From Paenibacillus ehimensis NBRC 15659 (GTDB taxonomy: Bacteria > Bacillota > Bacilli > Paenibacillales > NBRC-103111), in contig NZ_BILX01000004.1 of assembly GCF_004000785.1 (NCBI RefSeq), positions 124,001-188,000 of the forward strand: a stretch of 64,000 bases of DNA, read 5' to 3'. The translations under genes and the position numbers were made by a program. Shown one piece after another: positions 25,017-33,802 of this stretch. A model generated the notes under the pieces. The model saw nothing but the letters and a program-made list of their open reading frames with translations. It was not told the DNA's origin and made no database searches. Each line of letters opens with the position of its first letter. Within the stretch, counting starts at the first letter, position 1.

Positions 25017-25358
25017 ATGGAACAGGAGAAACAGCGGGTTATTCAGGAATATGTACCCGGCAAGCAGCTCACGCTGGCGCATGTCATCGCCAATCCCGAT
25101 CCCGTGCTGTACACGAAGCTCGGGATCGAGAAGGCGAGTGCGATCGGCATTCTGACGTTGACGCCGACGGAAACGGCGATCATCGCGGCGGATATTGCCA
25201 CGAAAGCGGCGAACGTCGATATCGGCTATTTGGACCGCTTCACCGGCTCTCTGGTTATTGTGGGAGACGTATCTGCGGTCGAAATGGCGATTGAATCGGT
25301 CAACGACTTTTTGCACGAGAAGCTGAAATTTTCAATCGCTCCTTTGACGAGGTCGTAA
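25017..25358 (+). CDS. eutS: BMC shell protein EutS
   Basis: A 113-residue circularly permuted BMC protein. EutS is recognised by the N-terminal [20 protein letters not shown], which forms the extra beta-barrel, followed by [32 protein letters not shown] and the C-terminal [15 protein letters not shown]. EutS hexamers in enteric bacteria are bent and lie at shell edges. GGAGGAGG precedes the ATG. In Enterobacteria eutS is first in the operon; here it is in the middle, next to eutN and eutP. Confidence 0.95.
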   Translation: MEQEKQRVIQEYVPGKQLTLAHVIANPDPVLYTKLGIEKASAIGILTLTPTETAIIAADIATKAANVDIGYLDRFTGSLVIVGDVSAVEMAIESVNDFLHEKLKFSIAPLTRS

Positions 25359-25361
25359 GCC

Positions 25362-25802
25362 ATGCGTAAAGTGATGATCATCGGCGCCGTCGGCGCCGGC
25401 AAATCGACGTTGGTCAAAGCGCTGATGGGCGAGGAGGAGCCGGCGGTTAAAACGCAAAGCCTCGTGTTCCGCGACTGGCTGATCGATACGCCCGGCGAGT
25501 ACAGCGAGAATCCGCTCTACTATCGCTCGCTGATGGCGACATCGCATCAAGCGGCGGCGATTTTGCTCATACAGGACGCGACCCGTGACCGGAACTATTT
25601 TCCGCCCGGGTTTGCCGGAGGCTTTCCGATTCCGGCCATCGGGGCCGTCACGAAAATTGATCACCCCAAGGCCGATCCGGACCGGGCAGTCTCGCTGCTC
25701 CGGTCATCGCTGCCTAAAGGCGAGATTCTCCTGACGTCGGCGGCCGGCGGCGAAGGAATCGAGGAGCTGAAGACGCTGCTGCTCGGCATCGTCAACCGCT
25801 AG
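25362..25802 (+). CDS. eutP: EutP/PduV-family GTPase
   Basis: A 146-residue P-loop protein: Walker A GAVGAGKST at residues 8-16, Walker B-like DTPGEYSENP and the GTPase-type TKID motif. EutP has been reported to have acetate-kinase activity in Salmonella; PduV, its homologue, associates with the shell exterior. It starts 3 nt after eutS and ends the structural cluster, with a 108-nt gap before eutW. Confidence 0.92.
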   Translation: MRKVMIIGAVGAGKSTLVKALMGEEEPAVKTQSLVFRDWLIDTPGEYSENPLYYRSLMATSHQAAAILLIQDATRDRNYFPPGFAGGFPIPAIGAVTKIDHPKADPDRAVSLLRSSLPKGEILLTSAAGGEGIEELKTLLLGIVNR

Positions 25803-25910
25803 CAGGAAACAGGAAGAAATTTACCTTGTGTAAGGGCTTTCTTCGCAGCGCGGTTTGTGTGACAATAAAATCGGTGCATGTACAAATCGATACTTCGTGA
25901 GGGATTGCTT

Positions 25911-27353
25911 ATGCCATCGATCGCCGAACTGTGTGCGGGGCGTACCCCGTTATCTGCGGAAGAAGTGGAAGTTATTATAGATTTGTCGCGGCATTTGCAA
26001 TTGTTCGCCGACGTGTTCCAGTCGGACGTGTTCATCGACTGTCCGCTTGCGGATCAAGGCACGGCGCTCGTCGTCGCCGAGGCCAAGCCGACAACGGCTC
26101 CATCGCTCTACCGCTCGTCGGTCGTCGGCATGCACGCTTATGCGCACAACGAGCCGGCCGTCATGTTTTGCCTGCTCTCCGGCCAACCGGTCATCGGTTC
26201 CCGGGGGATCTCCCAGGAGCAGATCGCGATGCGGCAAAATGTCGTCCCGATCCGTGCCAAAACCGGCCGCGTGATCGGCGTGCTGATCATGGAGCAGGAC
26301 ATTTCGGAGATCGTCGAGCAGGAAAAAAACGTGGAGCGGCTGCGCGAAACGACGGAGCAGCTCAGCGAAACGCTGCTTGCGGTCGCCTTGTCGGAAAGCA
26401 GCGTCCAATCGCTCATGCACGAGGGCATCGTGCTGTTCGACGGGCAGGCGAACGTCACCTATGCGAACCCGCGCGCCCGGGAAATGCTGCAGGAGCTCGG
26501 GCACAGCGGCGCGCCGGAAGGCTCAAGTCTCGTCGAGCTGTTTTACGGCAAGCTTGATCGCGCTTCGCTGCTCGCGCCAACCGGCATCGTCCGTCAGGAG
26601 CTTGTGCTCGGGCATGTCGCGCTGGAGCTGAAAACCGTCTCCATCAACCGGCAGCAGCAGGGAGCCCTCGGGCTGATGCTGATCCGGGACATCTCGGACC
26701 TGAAGGAAAAGGAGAAGCAGCTCGTCATTAAATCGGCCGTCATCAAGGAGATTCACCACCGGGTCAAAAACAATCTGCAAACCGTCTCCAGCCTGCTTCG
26801 GCTGCAAATGCGCCGCACGAAGCTGGAAGAGGTCGAGAAAATATACCGCGACAGCATCAACCGGATCAACAGCATCGCCGTTATCCACGAGATGCTGGCC
26901 TACGACGGGCTGGAAACGATTCAGTTCAACGATGTGCTGGATCGGATCGCCAAAAACGTCGTCTCCTCCACGGCCAAGCCGGATCAAGCGATTCGCGTCG
27001 CCATTTCGGGGGACACCCTGACGCTGCCGTCCGACATGGCCACCACGCTGGCGCTCGTCTCCAACGAGCTCGTGCAAAATTGCGTGACGCATGCATTCGT
27101 CGACCGCGAGCAGGGTGATATTCGGATTTCGCTGTACTGCAGCGGGCAGATTGTCCGCATGGAAGTAGCGGATAACGGCATCGGGCTGCCCGCCTCGGGC
27201 GATATCGCCCGCAAAGGCCATCTCGGCTTGAAAATTACGGAAACGCTCGTGCGCGAAAATCTCGGAGGCCTCCTGCAGATGGCTTCCACCGGGGAAGGCA
27301 CGCAGGTCACGATCACGTTTCCGCTTTTCCCGGCGGAGCCGAAACCGGTCTAA
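25911..27353 (+). CDS. eutW: Ethanolamine sensor histidine kinase EutW
   Basis: A 480-residue soluble kinase with no TM segment. Residues 1-135 are a HisK_N-type sensor domain (LQLFADVFQSDVFIDCPL, AYAHNEPAVMFCLLSGQPV), then a PAS-like segment (ESSVQSLMHEGIVLFDGQANVTYANP, split across two strands), an HisKA_2 dimerisation helix with EIHHRVKNNLQTVSSLLRLQ (His282/283), and a HATPase domain with NELVQNCVTHAF and VADNGIGLP. The family pairs with ANTAR response regulators and is activated by ethanolamine. ATG 25911 follows GTGAGGG; an in-frame start 11 codons earlier lacks a ribosome site. Confidence 0.93.
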   Translation: MPSIAELCAGRTPLSAEEVEVIIDLSRHLQLFADVFQSDVFIDCPLADQGTALVVAEAKPTTAPSLYRSSVVGMHAYAHNEPAVMFCLLSGQPVIGSRGISQEQIAMRQNVVPIRAKTGRVIGVLIMEQDISEIVEQEKNVERLRETTEQLSETLLAVALSESSVQSLMHEGIVLFDGQANVTYANPRAREMLQELGHSGAPEGSSLVELFYGKLDRASLLAPTGIVRQELVLGHVALELKTVSINRQQQGALGLMLIRDISDLKEKEKQLVIKSAVIKEIHHRVKNNLQTVSSLLRLQMRRTKLEEVEKIYRDSINRINSIAVIHEMLAYDGLETIQFNDVLDRIAKNVVSSTAKPDQAIRVAISGDTLTLPSDMATTLALVSNELVQNCVTHAFVDREQGDIRISLYCSGQIVRMEVADNGIGLPASGDIARKGHLGLKITETLVRENLGGLLQMASTGEGTQVTITFPLFPAEPKPV

Positions 27354-27406
27354 GCGCCCGCTGATCAAGCGGCGTCTATTCGCCGGACTTATGAGGAGGT
27401 GTCAGG

Positions 27407-28000
27407 ATGAAGAACTCGATCGTCGTCGTGGATGACGACCCGATCATACGAATGGATATCCGCGAAATGCTGGAGGAAGAAGGCTATGCGGTGGCTGGGG
27501 AAGCGAAGAACGGCGAGGAAGCGATCGAGCTCGTCGCCGCGCTCAAGCCTGACCTGGTCATTATGGATGTGAAAATGCCGGTGATGAACGGCATCAAAGC
27601 GTCCCGTATCATTCGCAGTCTGCATGACACGGAAACGTCCGTCCTGCTGCTGACGGCGTACAGCCAGAAGGAGCTGGTGCAGGACGCCCGCAGTGCGGGG
27701 GTTGCCGCCTATTTGGTCAAACCGGTGTCGGAGGAGGACTTGATTCCGGCGGTCGAAATTGCGCTCAGTCAGAAGGAACGGATGGACTCGCTCAAAAAAG
27801 ATCTGGAGCAGCTCAAGCAGTCGATCGAGGAGCGGAAACGGATCGAGAAAGCGAAGGGGCTCGTCATGAAAACCTTCGCGCTGGATGAGGAAGAAGCGTA
27901 CCGGAAAATGCGCGCGGCCGCGATGGCGGACAGCATGCCGCTGGTCAAGCTGGCGGACGGAATTTTGAAGGACGGGCCGAAGCGCTGGCTCGGTCCGTGA
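27407..28000 (+). CDS. eutV: ANTAR-domain response regulator EutV
   Basis: A 197-residue antiterminator: receiver domain with acidic DDD at 9-11, phosphoacceptor Asp54 in LVIMDVKMP and Lys in YLVKPVSEE, then a coiled coil and an ANTAR RNA-binding domain, KRIEKAKGLVMKTFALDEEE through MADSMPLVKLADGIL. Phosphorylated EutV binds pairs of hexaloop hairpins and prevents termination. The eut leader at 19881-19946 contains such a hairpin overlapping a terminator. TGAGGAGGTGTC precedes the ATG. Confidence 0.95.
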   Translation: MKNSIVVVDDDPIIRMDIREMLEEEGYAVAGEAKNGEEAIELVAALKPDLVIMDVKMPVMNGIKASRIIRSLHDTETSVLLLTAYSQKELVQDARSAGVAAYLVKPVSEEDLIPAVEIALSQKERMDSLKKDLEQLKQSIEERKRIEKAKGLVMKTFALDEEEAYRKMRAAAMADSMPLVKLADGILKDGPKRWLGP

Positions 28001-28019
28001 AAGAGCGGTGAGCGGACGC

Positions 28020-29498
28020 ATGGAGCCACAATGGATTGCCAGCGTAGGCATCGATATCGGCACGAGCACGACCAAAATGATCGTCAGCCGTCTGAAGCTG
28101 GTGCGGACGTCAGGCGCGCTCAGTCTTCCCCGCTATGACATTGCGCAGCGGGAATTGATCTACGCGAGTCCGATCTACAGCACGCCGCTGCTCGGCGAAG
28201 AAGAGGTGGACGCGGAGCGGATCTGGGCCATTCTGGCCGAAGAGTACGAGCGGGCCGGCGTCCGCCCGGAAGAGCTGAAATCGGGAGCGGTGATCATCAC
28301 CGGCGAGACGGCGACGAAAGCGAACGCGCGCCGGATCGTGCACCTGCTGGCCGAGCGGTCCGGGGACTTTGTCGTCGCGACAGCCGGGGCCGATCTCGAA
28401 GGGCTGCTCGCGGGCAAGGGCGCCGGGGCAGACCGCCGCTCGCTGGAGGTGCGCGGCGCCGTCGCCAATATCGACATTGGCGGAGGAACGGCCAATGCGG
28501 CCGTGTTTTACCGGGGGAAAGCGGTCGGCACGGTGACGTATCACATCGGCGGACGCCTGATCGAGCTGAACGCCGGGGGAACGGTGACGAGCGTCTCGCC
28601 CTCGATCCGCCCGTGGCTGGAGGCCGCCGGATACCGGCTGGAGCCGGGGCATACCGTCAGCTACGCTCTGCTTGAGGACCTGTGCCGGGCGATGAGCCTC
28701 GCCATGCTGGACGATTTGGCGGGCATGACGGCTCCCGAAGAGCGCGATGCGGTTCGCAAGCTGACGCTCGGCGCTCCGCTGCCGCAGGTGCCGCCGATCG
28801 AAGAATGGACGATATCCGGCGGCATCGGGCGGCTCATGGAGGAAGCGAAGCCGCAGAGCTTGGCCGAAGCCGCCAGGCATGGCGATATCGGACCGCTGCT
28901 GGCGCATACGCTCAAAGCATGCGCCGCGCGATATCCGATCCGGCTGGCGGTGCCCGCTCAGACCGTCCGGGCGACGGTCATCGGGGCGGGCATGCAGAGC
29001 ACGGAAATCAGCGGGGCCACCGTGCATTTGGACCCTTCGCTGCTGCCGATCCGCAACCTCCCGGTATGCAAGCTGGAGCTGTCGCTTTCGCTGCTCGAGC
29101 AGCCGGCCTCGCTTGCCGCGGTCGTCGGACAGACGATGCAGAGCGGCGCCGCCTTGTTCGAGCGGGACGCTTCGCCGCCGTTCGCGCTGGCTGTGGCCGG
29201 GCTTGAGCATTGCGGCTACGCCTCGCTTCAGCGCTTGGCCGACCGGCTCAGCGAAAGCTTCGCCGCCTATTTTCCGGACAGCCGGGTAATGGTCGTCGTT
29301 TGCGACACCGACATCGCCAAGGCGCTCGGGCAGTCGCTTGAAAAAAGGTTAAAGGAACGGACGAAGGTCGTCTGCATCGATCAGATCAAGGTCGAGCACG
29401 GCGATTATATCGATTTAGGGGAACCGATCGCGGGCATTATGATTCCCGTGGTCGTCAAGACGCTGGCGTTTCACGGCAGAGAGGGGGACCGACGTTGA
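28020..29498 (+). CDS. eutA: Ethanolamine ammonia-lyase reactivating factor EutA
   Basis: A 492-residue actin/Hsp70-like ATPase that exchanges damaged cobalamin from EutBC. The phosphate-1 loop is SVGIDIGTSTTKMIVS, and ANIDIGGGTANAAVF is the second phosphate-binding loop; EEWTISGGIGRLM and VEHGDYIDLGEPIAG occur near the C-terminal part as in the family. The ATG at 28020 is preferred to a GTG four codons upstream. Its stop codon overlaps the TTG start of eutB, so translation is coupled. Confidence 0.94.
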   Translation: MEPQWIASVGIDIGTSTTKMIVSRLKLVRTSGALSLPRYDIAQRELIYASPIYSTPLLGEEEVDAERIWAILAEEYERAGVRPEELKSGAVIITGETATKANARRIVHLLAERSGDFVVATAGADLEGLLAGKGAGADRRSLEVRGAVANIDIGGGTANAAVFYRGKAVGTVTYHIGGRLIELNAGGTVTSVSPSIRPWLEAAGYRLEPGHTVSYALLEDLCRAMSLAMLDDLAGMTAPEERDAVRKLTLGAPLPQVPPIEEWTISGGIGRLMEEAKPQSLAEAARHGDIGPLLAHTLKACAARYPIRLAVPAQTVRATVIGAGMQSTEISGATVHLDPSLLPIRNLPVCKLELSLSLLEQPASLAAVVGQTMQSGAALFERDASPPFALAVAGLEHCGYASLQRLADRLSESFAAYFPDSRVMVVVCDTDIAKALGQSLEKRLKERTKVVCIDQIKVEHGDYIDLGEPIAGIMIPVVVKTLAFHGREGDRR

Positions 29499-30856
29499 AG
29501 CTGAAAACCGCTTTGCTCGGCAAAACATTTCAATTTCGCGATTTAAAAGACGTGATGGCCAAGGCGAACGAAGAAAAATCCGGAGATCAGCTCGCCGGGA
29601 TCGCGGCCGAGGACGCCAAGGAACGGATGGCGGCCAAGCTGGTGCTGTCCGAGCTGACGCTGGCGGACATTCGCAACCATCCGCTGCTGCCGCCCGAAAC
29701 CGATGAAGTATCACGGGTCATCGAGGAAGGCATCAACGAGAAAATCTATGCGGAAATCCGCAACTGGACCGTAGCCGAGCTGCGCGAAACGCTGCTGCGG
29801 CACGAGACGGGCAGCTCCGAAATACGCCGCATCAGCCGGGGGCTTACCAGCGAAATGGTAGCGGCCGCCGCCAAGCTGATGAGCAATCTCGATTTGATGC
29901 AGGCGGCGTCCAAGATGGAAGTGACGACCCACTGCAACATTACGATCGGGCAGAAAGGCGTGCTTGCGGGCCGGGCCCAGCCGAACCACCCGACCGATAA
30001 CATCCAAGGCATGAAAGCGTCATTGTTCGAAGCGTTAAGCTACGGAATCGGGGACGCCGTCCTGGGGATCAATCCCGTCATCGATTCGGCGGACAGCGTG
30101 AAGGAGCTGTTGAACGCGACCAAAGAAGTGATGGCCAAGTGGCAAATTCCGACGCAAAACTGTGTGCTCGCGCACGTGAAAACGCAGATGCGGGCGATCC
30201 GGCAGGGCGCCCCCGCCGACATGGTGTTCCAAAGCCTGGCGGGCACCGAAGCCGGCAACAAAGCGTTCGGCATCGATGTCGCCCTGCTCGACGAGGCGGA
30301 CGACCTGATCCGGCGCGACGGGACGGGAACCGGTCCGAATCTATGGTACTTCGAGACGGGGCAGGGGTCCGAGCTGTCCGCCGAGGCGCATTACGGGATC
30401 GATCAGGTGACGCTCGAATCGCGCTGCTACGGACTCGCAAGAAAATATAACCCTTTCATGGTCAACACGGTTGTCGGCTTCATCGGACCGGAATATTTGT
30501 ACGATTCGAAGCAGGTCATCCGCGCCGGACTGGAAGACCACTTCATGGGCAAGCTGCAGCAGCTGCCGATGGGCGTGGACGTCTGCTACACGAACCATAT
30601 GAAAGCGGACCAGAACGATATGGATAATTTGTCCGTGCTGCTCACCGCCGCCGGCGTCAACTTCATTATCGGCGTGGCGATGGCGGACGACTGCATGCTG
30701 AATTACCAGTCCACGAGCTTTCACGATATCGCCACGCTGCGGGAAATGACGGGGCGCCGCCCCGCGCCGGAATTCGAGCGCTGGCTGGTCAAGATGGGCA
30801 TTATGGAAAACGGACGCCTGACCCCGCTGGCCGGGGATCCGACCCTGTTCATGTAA
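29495..30856 (+). CDS. eutB: Ethanolamine ammonia-lyase large subunit EutB
   Basis: A 453-residue TIM-barrel subunit, the same length as the E. coli protein. With adenosylcobalamin it converts ethanolamine to acetaldehyde and ammonia. Recognised motifs include SNLDLMQAASKMEVTTHCN, GRAQPNHPTDNIQGM, VLAHVKTQM, SLAGTEAGNKAFGID, NLWYFETGQGSELS and GVDVCYTNHMKADQND. The start is TTG with GAGAGGGGG upstream, overlapping the eutA stop as TTGA. It is followed by eutC after 36 nt. Confidence 0.97.
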   Translation: MKLKTALLGKTFQFRDLKDVMAKANEEKSGDQLAGIAAEDAKERMAAKLVLSELTLADIRNHPLLPPETDEVSRVIEEGINEKIYAEIRNWTVAELRETLLRHETGSSEIRRISRGLTSEMVAAAAKLMSNLDLMQAASKMEVTTHCNITIGQKGVLAGRAQPNHPTDNIQGMKASLFEALSYGIGDAVLGINPVIDSADSVKELLNATKEVMAKWQIPTQNCVLAHVKTQMRAIRQGAPADMVFQSLAGTEAGNKAFGIDVALLDEADDLIRRDGTGTGPNLWYFETGQGSELSAEAHYGIDQVTLESRCYGLARKYNPFMVNTVVGFIGPEYLYDSKQVIRAGLEDHFMGKLQQLPMGVDVCYTNHMKADQNDMDNLSVLLTAAGVNFIIGVAMADDCMLNYQSTSFHDIATLREMTGRRPAPEFERWLVKMGIMENGRLTPLAGDPTLFM

Positions 30857-30892
30857 CCATTCGTTTAACGCTGCGAGAGGAGGAGAGACGCG

Positions 30893-31870
30893 ATGACCAT
30901 TTCATTGGACCGGCTCGTCGATCAAGTGATGGCGGAGCTGGAGAAGAAGCTTGGAGCGGGCGCGGCCGGCTTGGCGGGCACAAAAGATGCGCCGGCTCCC
31001 AAAAGCACAGCGGACGCAGGCGATTCAAAGCAAGCCACGGCTCCAAGCACGGGTGGCGGAAGCCAAAAGGATGCGCGCCAAACTCCTGCGATGGACGCCG
31101 GGTCCCATGCGGAGGAGCCGGGTATCCTTGGCTTCGGCGAACAGACGGCGCATAATGTCCCGAATCCGAAGTGGGCCGAAGGCATGAACGAGCTGTTGGC
31201 GAGCACGCCCGCGCGGATCGGCGTATGGCGGGCGGGAACGCGGCCGCTGACCCGGGAAATGCTCAAATTCCGCTGCGATCATGCCGCCGCCGTCGATTCC
31301 ATTTACGGGGAGGTCAATCAAGCGGTGCTGGACGAATTCGGCATGTTTACCGTGGAGACGCGCTATGGGAACACCGAAAATTATTTGAAGCGTCCGGACA
31401 TGGGCCGCATCGTAACGGACGAGGGCGTGGAGCTGATCCGCAAGCGGTGCGTCATGAAGCCGCAGGTGCAGGTGGTCGTCTCGGACGGCTTGAGCGCGAA
31501 CGCGGTCGATGCCAATTTGCGCGACGTCTATCCGTCCTTGCTGGATTCGCTCGAGGCGTACGGCTTGAAAACCGGCACTCCGTTTTTCGTGCGCGGCGGG
31601 CGTGTGGCCGTTATGGACCAGATCGGCGAGCTGCTGCAGCCGGAGGTGCTTGTGCTCTTGATCGGCGAGCGGCCGGGGCTCGTGTCGTCGAAATCGATGA
31701 GCGCCTATATGTGCTTCCGGCCCCGGCAGGGAACGGTGGAAAGCGACCGTACGGTCGTGTCCAACATTCACCGTGGCGGCACGCCTCCGGTCGAAGCGGG
31801 AGCCCACATCGGCACGATCCTGAAAAAAATGATCGAACAGCAAGCAAGCGGAGTCCGGTTGGAAATCTAA
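30893..31870 (+). CDS. eutC: Ethanolamine ammonia-lyase small subunit EutC
   Basis: A 325-residue small subunit, about 30 residues longer than the E. coli protein because of a low-complexity Ala/Lys/Thr/Gly linker near residues 20-70. The first 20 residues (MTISLDRLVDQVMAELEKKL) form an amphipathic helix typical of microcompartment targeting. The catalytic part has RIGVWRAGTRPLTREMLKFRCDHA, VVVSDGLSANAVDANL, LIGERPGLVSSKSMSAYMCFRP and the cobalamin-contacting VVSNIHRGGTPPVEAGAHI. GAGAGGAGGAGAG precedes the ATG. Confidence 0.96.
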   Translation: MTISLDRLVDQVMAELEKKLGAGAAGLAGTKDAPAPKSTADAGDSKQATAPSTGGGSQKDARQTPAMDAGSHAEEPGILGFGEQTAHNVPNPKWAEGMNELLASTPARIGVWRAGTRPLTREMLKFRCDHAAAVDSIYGEVNQAVLDEFGMFTVETRYGNTENYLKRPDMGRIVTDEGVELIRKRCVMKPQVQVVVSDGLSANAVDANLRDVYPSLLDSLEAYGLKTGTPFFVRGGRVAVMDQIGELLQPEVLVLLIGERPGLVSSKSMSAYMCFRPRQGTVESDRTVVSNIHRGGTPPVEAGAHIGTILKKMIEQQASGVRLEI

Positions 31871-31872
31871 CG

Positions 31873-31886
31873 AGAAAACGTTTGCA
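31873..31886 (+). promoter_or_regulatory. cre-like site between eutC and the permease unit
   Basis: AGAAAACGTTTGCA differs from the cre consensus TGWAARCGYTWNCW only at the first base. It lies in the 100-nt gap after eutC and could act on a secondary promoter or as a transcriptional roadblock for the transporter genes. Confidence 0.5.
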
Positions 31887-31970
31887 AATAAAGACATGTT
31901 CACAGACGAACCCGCATAACCGTGAAGAGAGCTTGCCAATGGAGCGCGCCGGGGAGGGAGGTGAGACTGC

Positions 31971-32099
31971 ATGGCTATGACGATCGGAATCGCATTGATT
32001 GCCGTCACTTGCTTGTTTGCTTTGTGGATTGTCCGGCTTGCCGGAAACAGCATTCGGACCTATGACGAAAGCGAGCATGAAAGCTTCCTCGGAAAATAA
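31971..32099 (+). CDS. 42-residue single-TM membrane peptide upstream of the permease
   Basis: A short ORF with a strong ribosome site (GGGAGGTGAGA about 9 nt before the ATG). It encodes one hydrophobic helix (MTIGIALIAVTCLFALWIVRL) followed by a polar tail with TYDESEHESFLGK. Small membrane subunits of this general design accompany some secondary transporters, for instance MetS-type peptides with NSS-family carriers. The next gene, 58 nt on, is an APC permease, so a role as its small subunit is likely. I do not recognise the exact family. Confidence 0.7.
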   Translation: MAMTIGIALIAVTCLFALWIVRLAGNSIRTYDESEHESFLGK

Positions 32100-32157
32100 G
32101 CCGACCGGACCTTCCACTGTCATCCTGTTGTTATCCTTATGAAGGAGGCTGGGAACC

Positions 32158-33729
32158 ATGAGCGAACATCTCCATCATCACGACAAGGACAAACAAGACT
32201 TGAACAAGTTCGGTTACGCGCAGGAGCTGCTGCGCAGTATGGGCGGTTTTTCCAACTTTGCGATTTCGTTCTCGATCATCTCCATCTTGACCGGCGCGGT
32301 ATCTTTATACGGTCACGGCTTAACGTACGGCGGGCCGGGCATGATGGGCTTCGGCTGGCCGATCGTTGCGCTGTTCGTCATGTTCGTAGCGGCCGCTATG
32401 GCGGAGCTGGCTTCCGCAATTCCTACGGCCGGGGCGCTGTACCACTGGGCGGCGATCCTCAAAAACAAGCGCTGGGGCTGGTACACGGCGTGGATCAACC
32501 TGATCGGACAGATCGGCATCGTCGCCGGGATCGACTACTCCGTCGCGCTCTTCGCCGATCCGCTGCTTGCCGGCGTATTCGGCTACACCTCCAACAATAC
32601 GACCGTCCTGATCGCCTTCACGGTCATTCTGCTTACCCACGGCATCCTCAATCACATCGGCATCCGAATCGTCGCCAAGCTCAACGATTTTTCCGCGTGG
32701 TACCACATTATCATTGTCGCAGTACTTGTCGTATCGCTGGCCTTTTTTACGAAAAACGGCTTGAACAGCGTCGATTATTTGTTCAAGGTGGGCGAGACGT
32801 TTTCCGACAAGCCGTACCTGTTCGCCTTCCTGATCGGGCTGCTGCAAGCGCAGTGGACGTTTACGGGCTACGACGCCTCCGCCCATACGATCGAGGAGAC
32901 GATCAATCCCCGCGTCCGCGCGCCTTGGGGCATCTTCACCTCGGTGGCGTATTCGTTTGCCATCGGCTTCCTGATGCTCGCCTTCGTCACGCTCTCGATC
33001 AAGGACGCCGCGGCCGCCGCCGGCTCCGAGAACGCGTTTATTTATGTGATCAGCCAAGCGCTGGGCGGCACCTTCGGGTCCGTCGTGCTGTGGCTCGTTA
33101 CCGCCGCGATGTGGTTTTGCGGCTTGTCCTCGATTACTTCCTTTTCCCGGATGATGTACGCCTTCTCGCGCGACAAAGGCATGCCGTTCAGCGGCCAATG
33201 GGCGCAAATCTCCAAAAAATTCCGCACGCCCGCCAAAGCCATCTGGCTGGCAATTATTCTTTCGTTCCTGCTGGCTTTCGTCGATTACATCATCAAGACG
33301 GTTAATCCGGACGCGGCCTATACGACGATCGCGTTTCTGACTGCCGTTAGCGTCGTCGGCTTGTACGTGGCCTATGGCATCCCGATTTGGCTGAAGCTCC
33401 GGGCGAAGGCGCAAGGACGGTTTCAGGAAAAGCATCTCGGCCCGTGGAACCTCGGCAAGTACAGCGATTTCGTTTCCGTGGTAGCCTTGATCTGGATCGT
33501 CTTCATCTGCATCGTGATGGTCATACCGCCTAACGAGACGGCCGGCTATGCGCTCGCCGCCATGCTTCTCCTGCTCGTGATCATGGATGTCGGGTATTAC
33601 AAAAATCATTTCCCCGGTCCGCTGGCCGCGCTGAATACTTCGATGGAAGACATTTTGCGGCGCGAACGGGAATTGGAGCAAGCGGGAAGCCACGGCACCG
33701 GCTCAGGGATTTCGCACAAAGCTCGATAG
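32158..33729 (+). CDS. APC-superfamily permease, probable ethanolamine importer
   Basis: A 523-residue, roughly 12-TM permease of the amino acid/polyamine/choline group. Markers are NFAISFSIISILTGAVSLYGHGL in TM1, MAELASAIPTAGALYHWAA in TM2, FTGYDASAHTIEET in TM6 and ITSFSRMMYAFSRDKGMPFSG near TM8, a pattern typical of GABA/choline-type members. It begins with a His-rich cytoplasmic tail (SEHLHHHDKDKQD). No eutH is present in the locus, so this protein, at the 3' end of the eut operon, is the best candidate for ethanolamine uptake. GAAGGAGGC precedes the ATG. Confidence 0.85.
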   Translation: MSEHLHHHDKDKQDLNKFGYAQELLRSMGGFSNFAISFSIISILTGAVSLYGHGLTYGGPGMMGFGWPIVALFVMFVAAAMAELASAIPTAGALYHWAAILKNKRWGWYTAWINLIGQIGIVAGIDYSVALFADPLLAGVFGYTSNNTTVLIAFTVILLTHGILNHIGIRIVAKLNDFSAWYHIIIVAVLVVSLAFFTKNGLNSVDYLFKVGETFSDKPYLFAFLIGLLQAQWTFTGYDASAHTIEETINPRVRAPWGIFTSVAYSFAIGFLMLAFVTLSIKDAAAAAGSENAFIYVISQALGGTFGSVVLWLVTAAMWFCGLSSITSFSRMMYAFSRDKGMPFSGQWAQISKKFRTPAKAIWLAIILSFLLAFVDYIIKTVNPDAAYTTIAFLTAVSVVGLYVAYGIPIWLKLRAKAQGRFQEKHLGPWNLGKYSDFVSVVALIWIVFICIVMVIPPNETAGYALAAMLLLLVIMDVGYYKNHFPGPLAALNTSMEDILRRERELEQAGSHGTGSGISHKAR

Positions 33730-33741
33730 GTCATAAGATGC

Positions 33742-33785
33742 AAAAAAAGCCTCATGCCCGGCGGAATCACCGGTGTGAGGCTTTT
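33742..33785. terminator. Bidirectional terminator between the eut operon and the LysR gene
   Basis: AAAAGCCTCA (33745-33754) pairs with TGAGGCTTTT (33776-33785), with an inner CCGG/CCGG stem and A-rich and T-rich flanks on both sides, so it can end both convergent transcripts. Confidence 0.9.
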
Positions 33786-33802
33786 GAGCTTGCATGCGCG
33801 CA

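Noticed and set aside
32320-33693. A 457-codon minus-strand frame inside the permease gene
   Set aside because: The plus strand encodes a 12-TM APC permease with clear motifs; the minus frame is a shadow.
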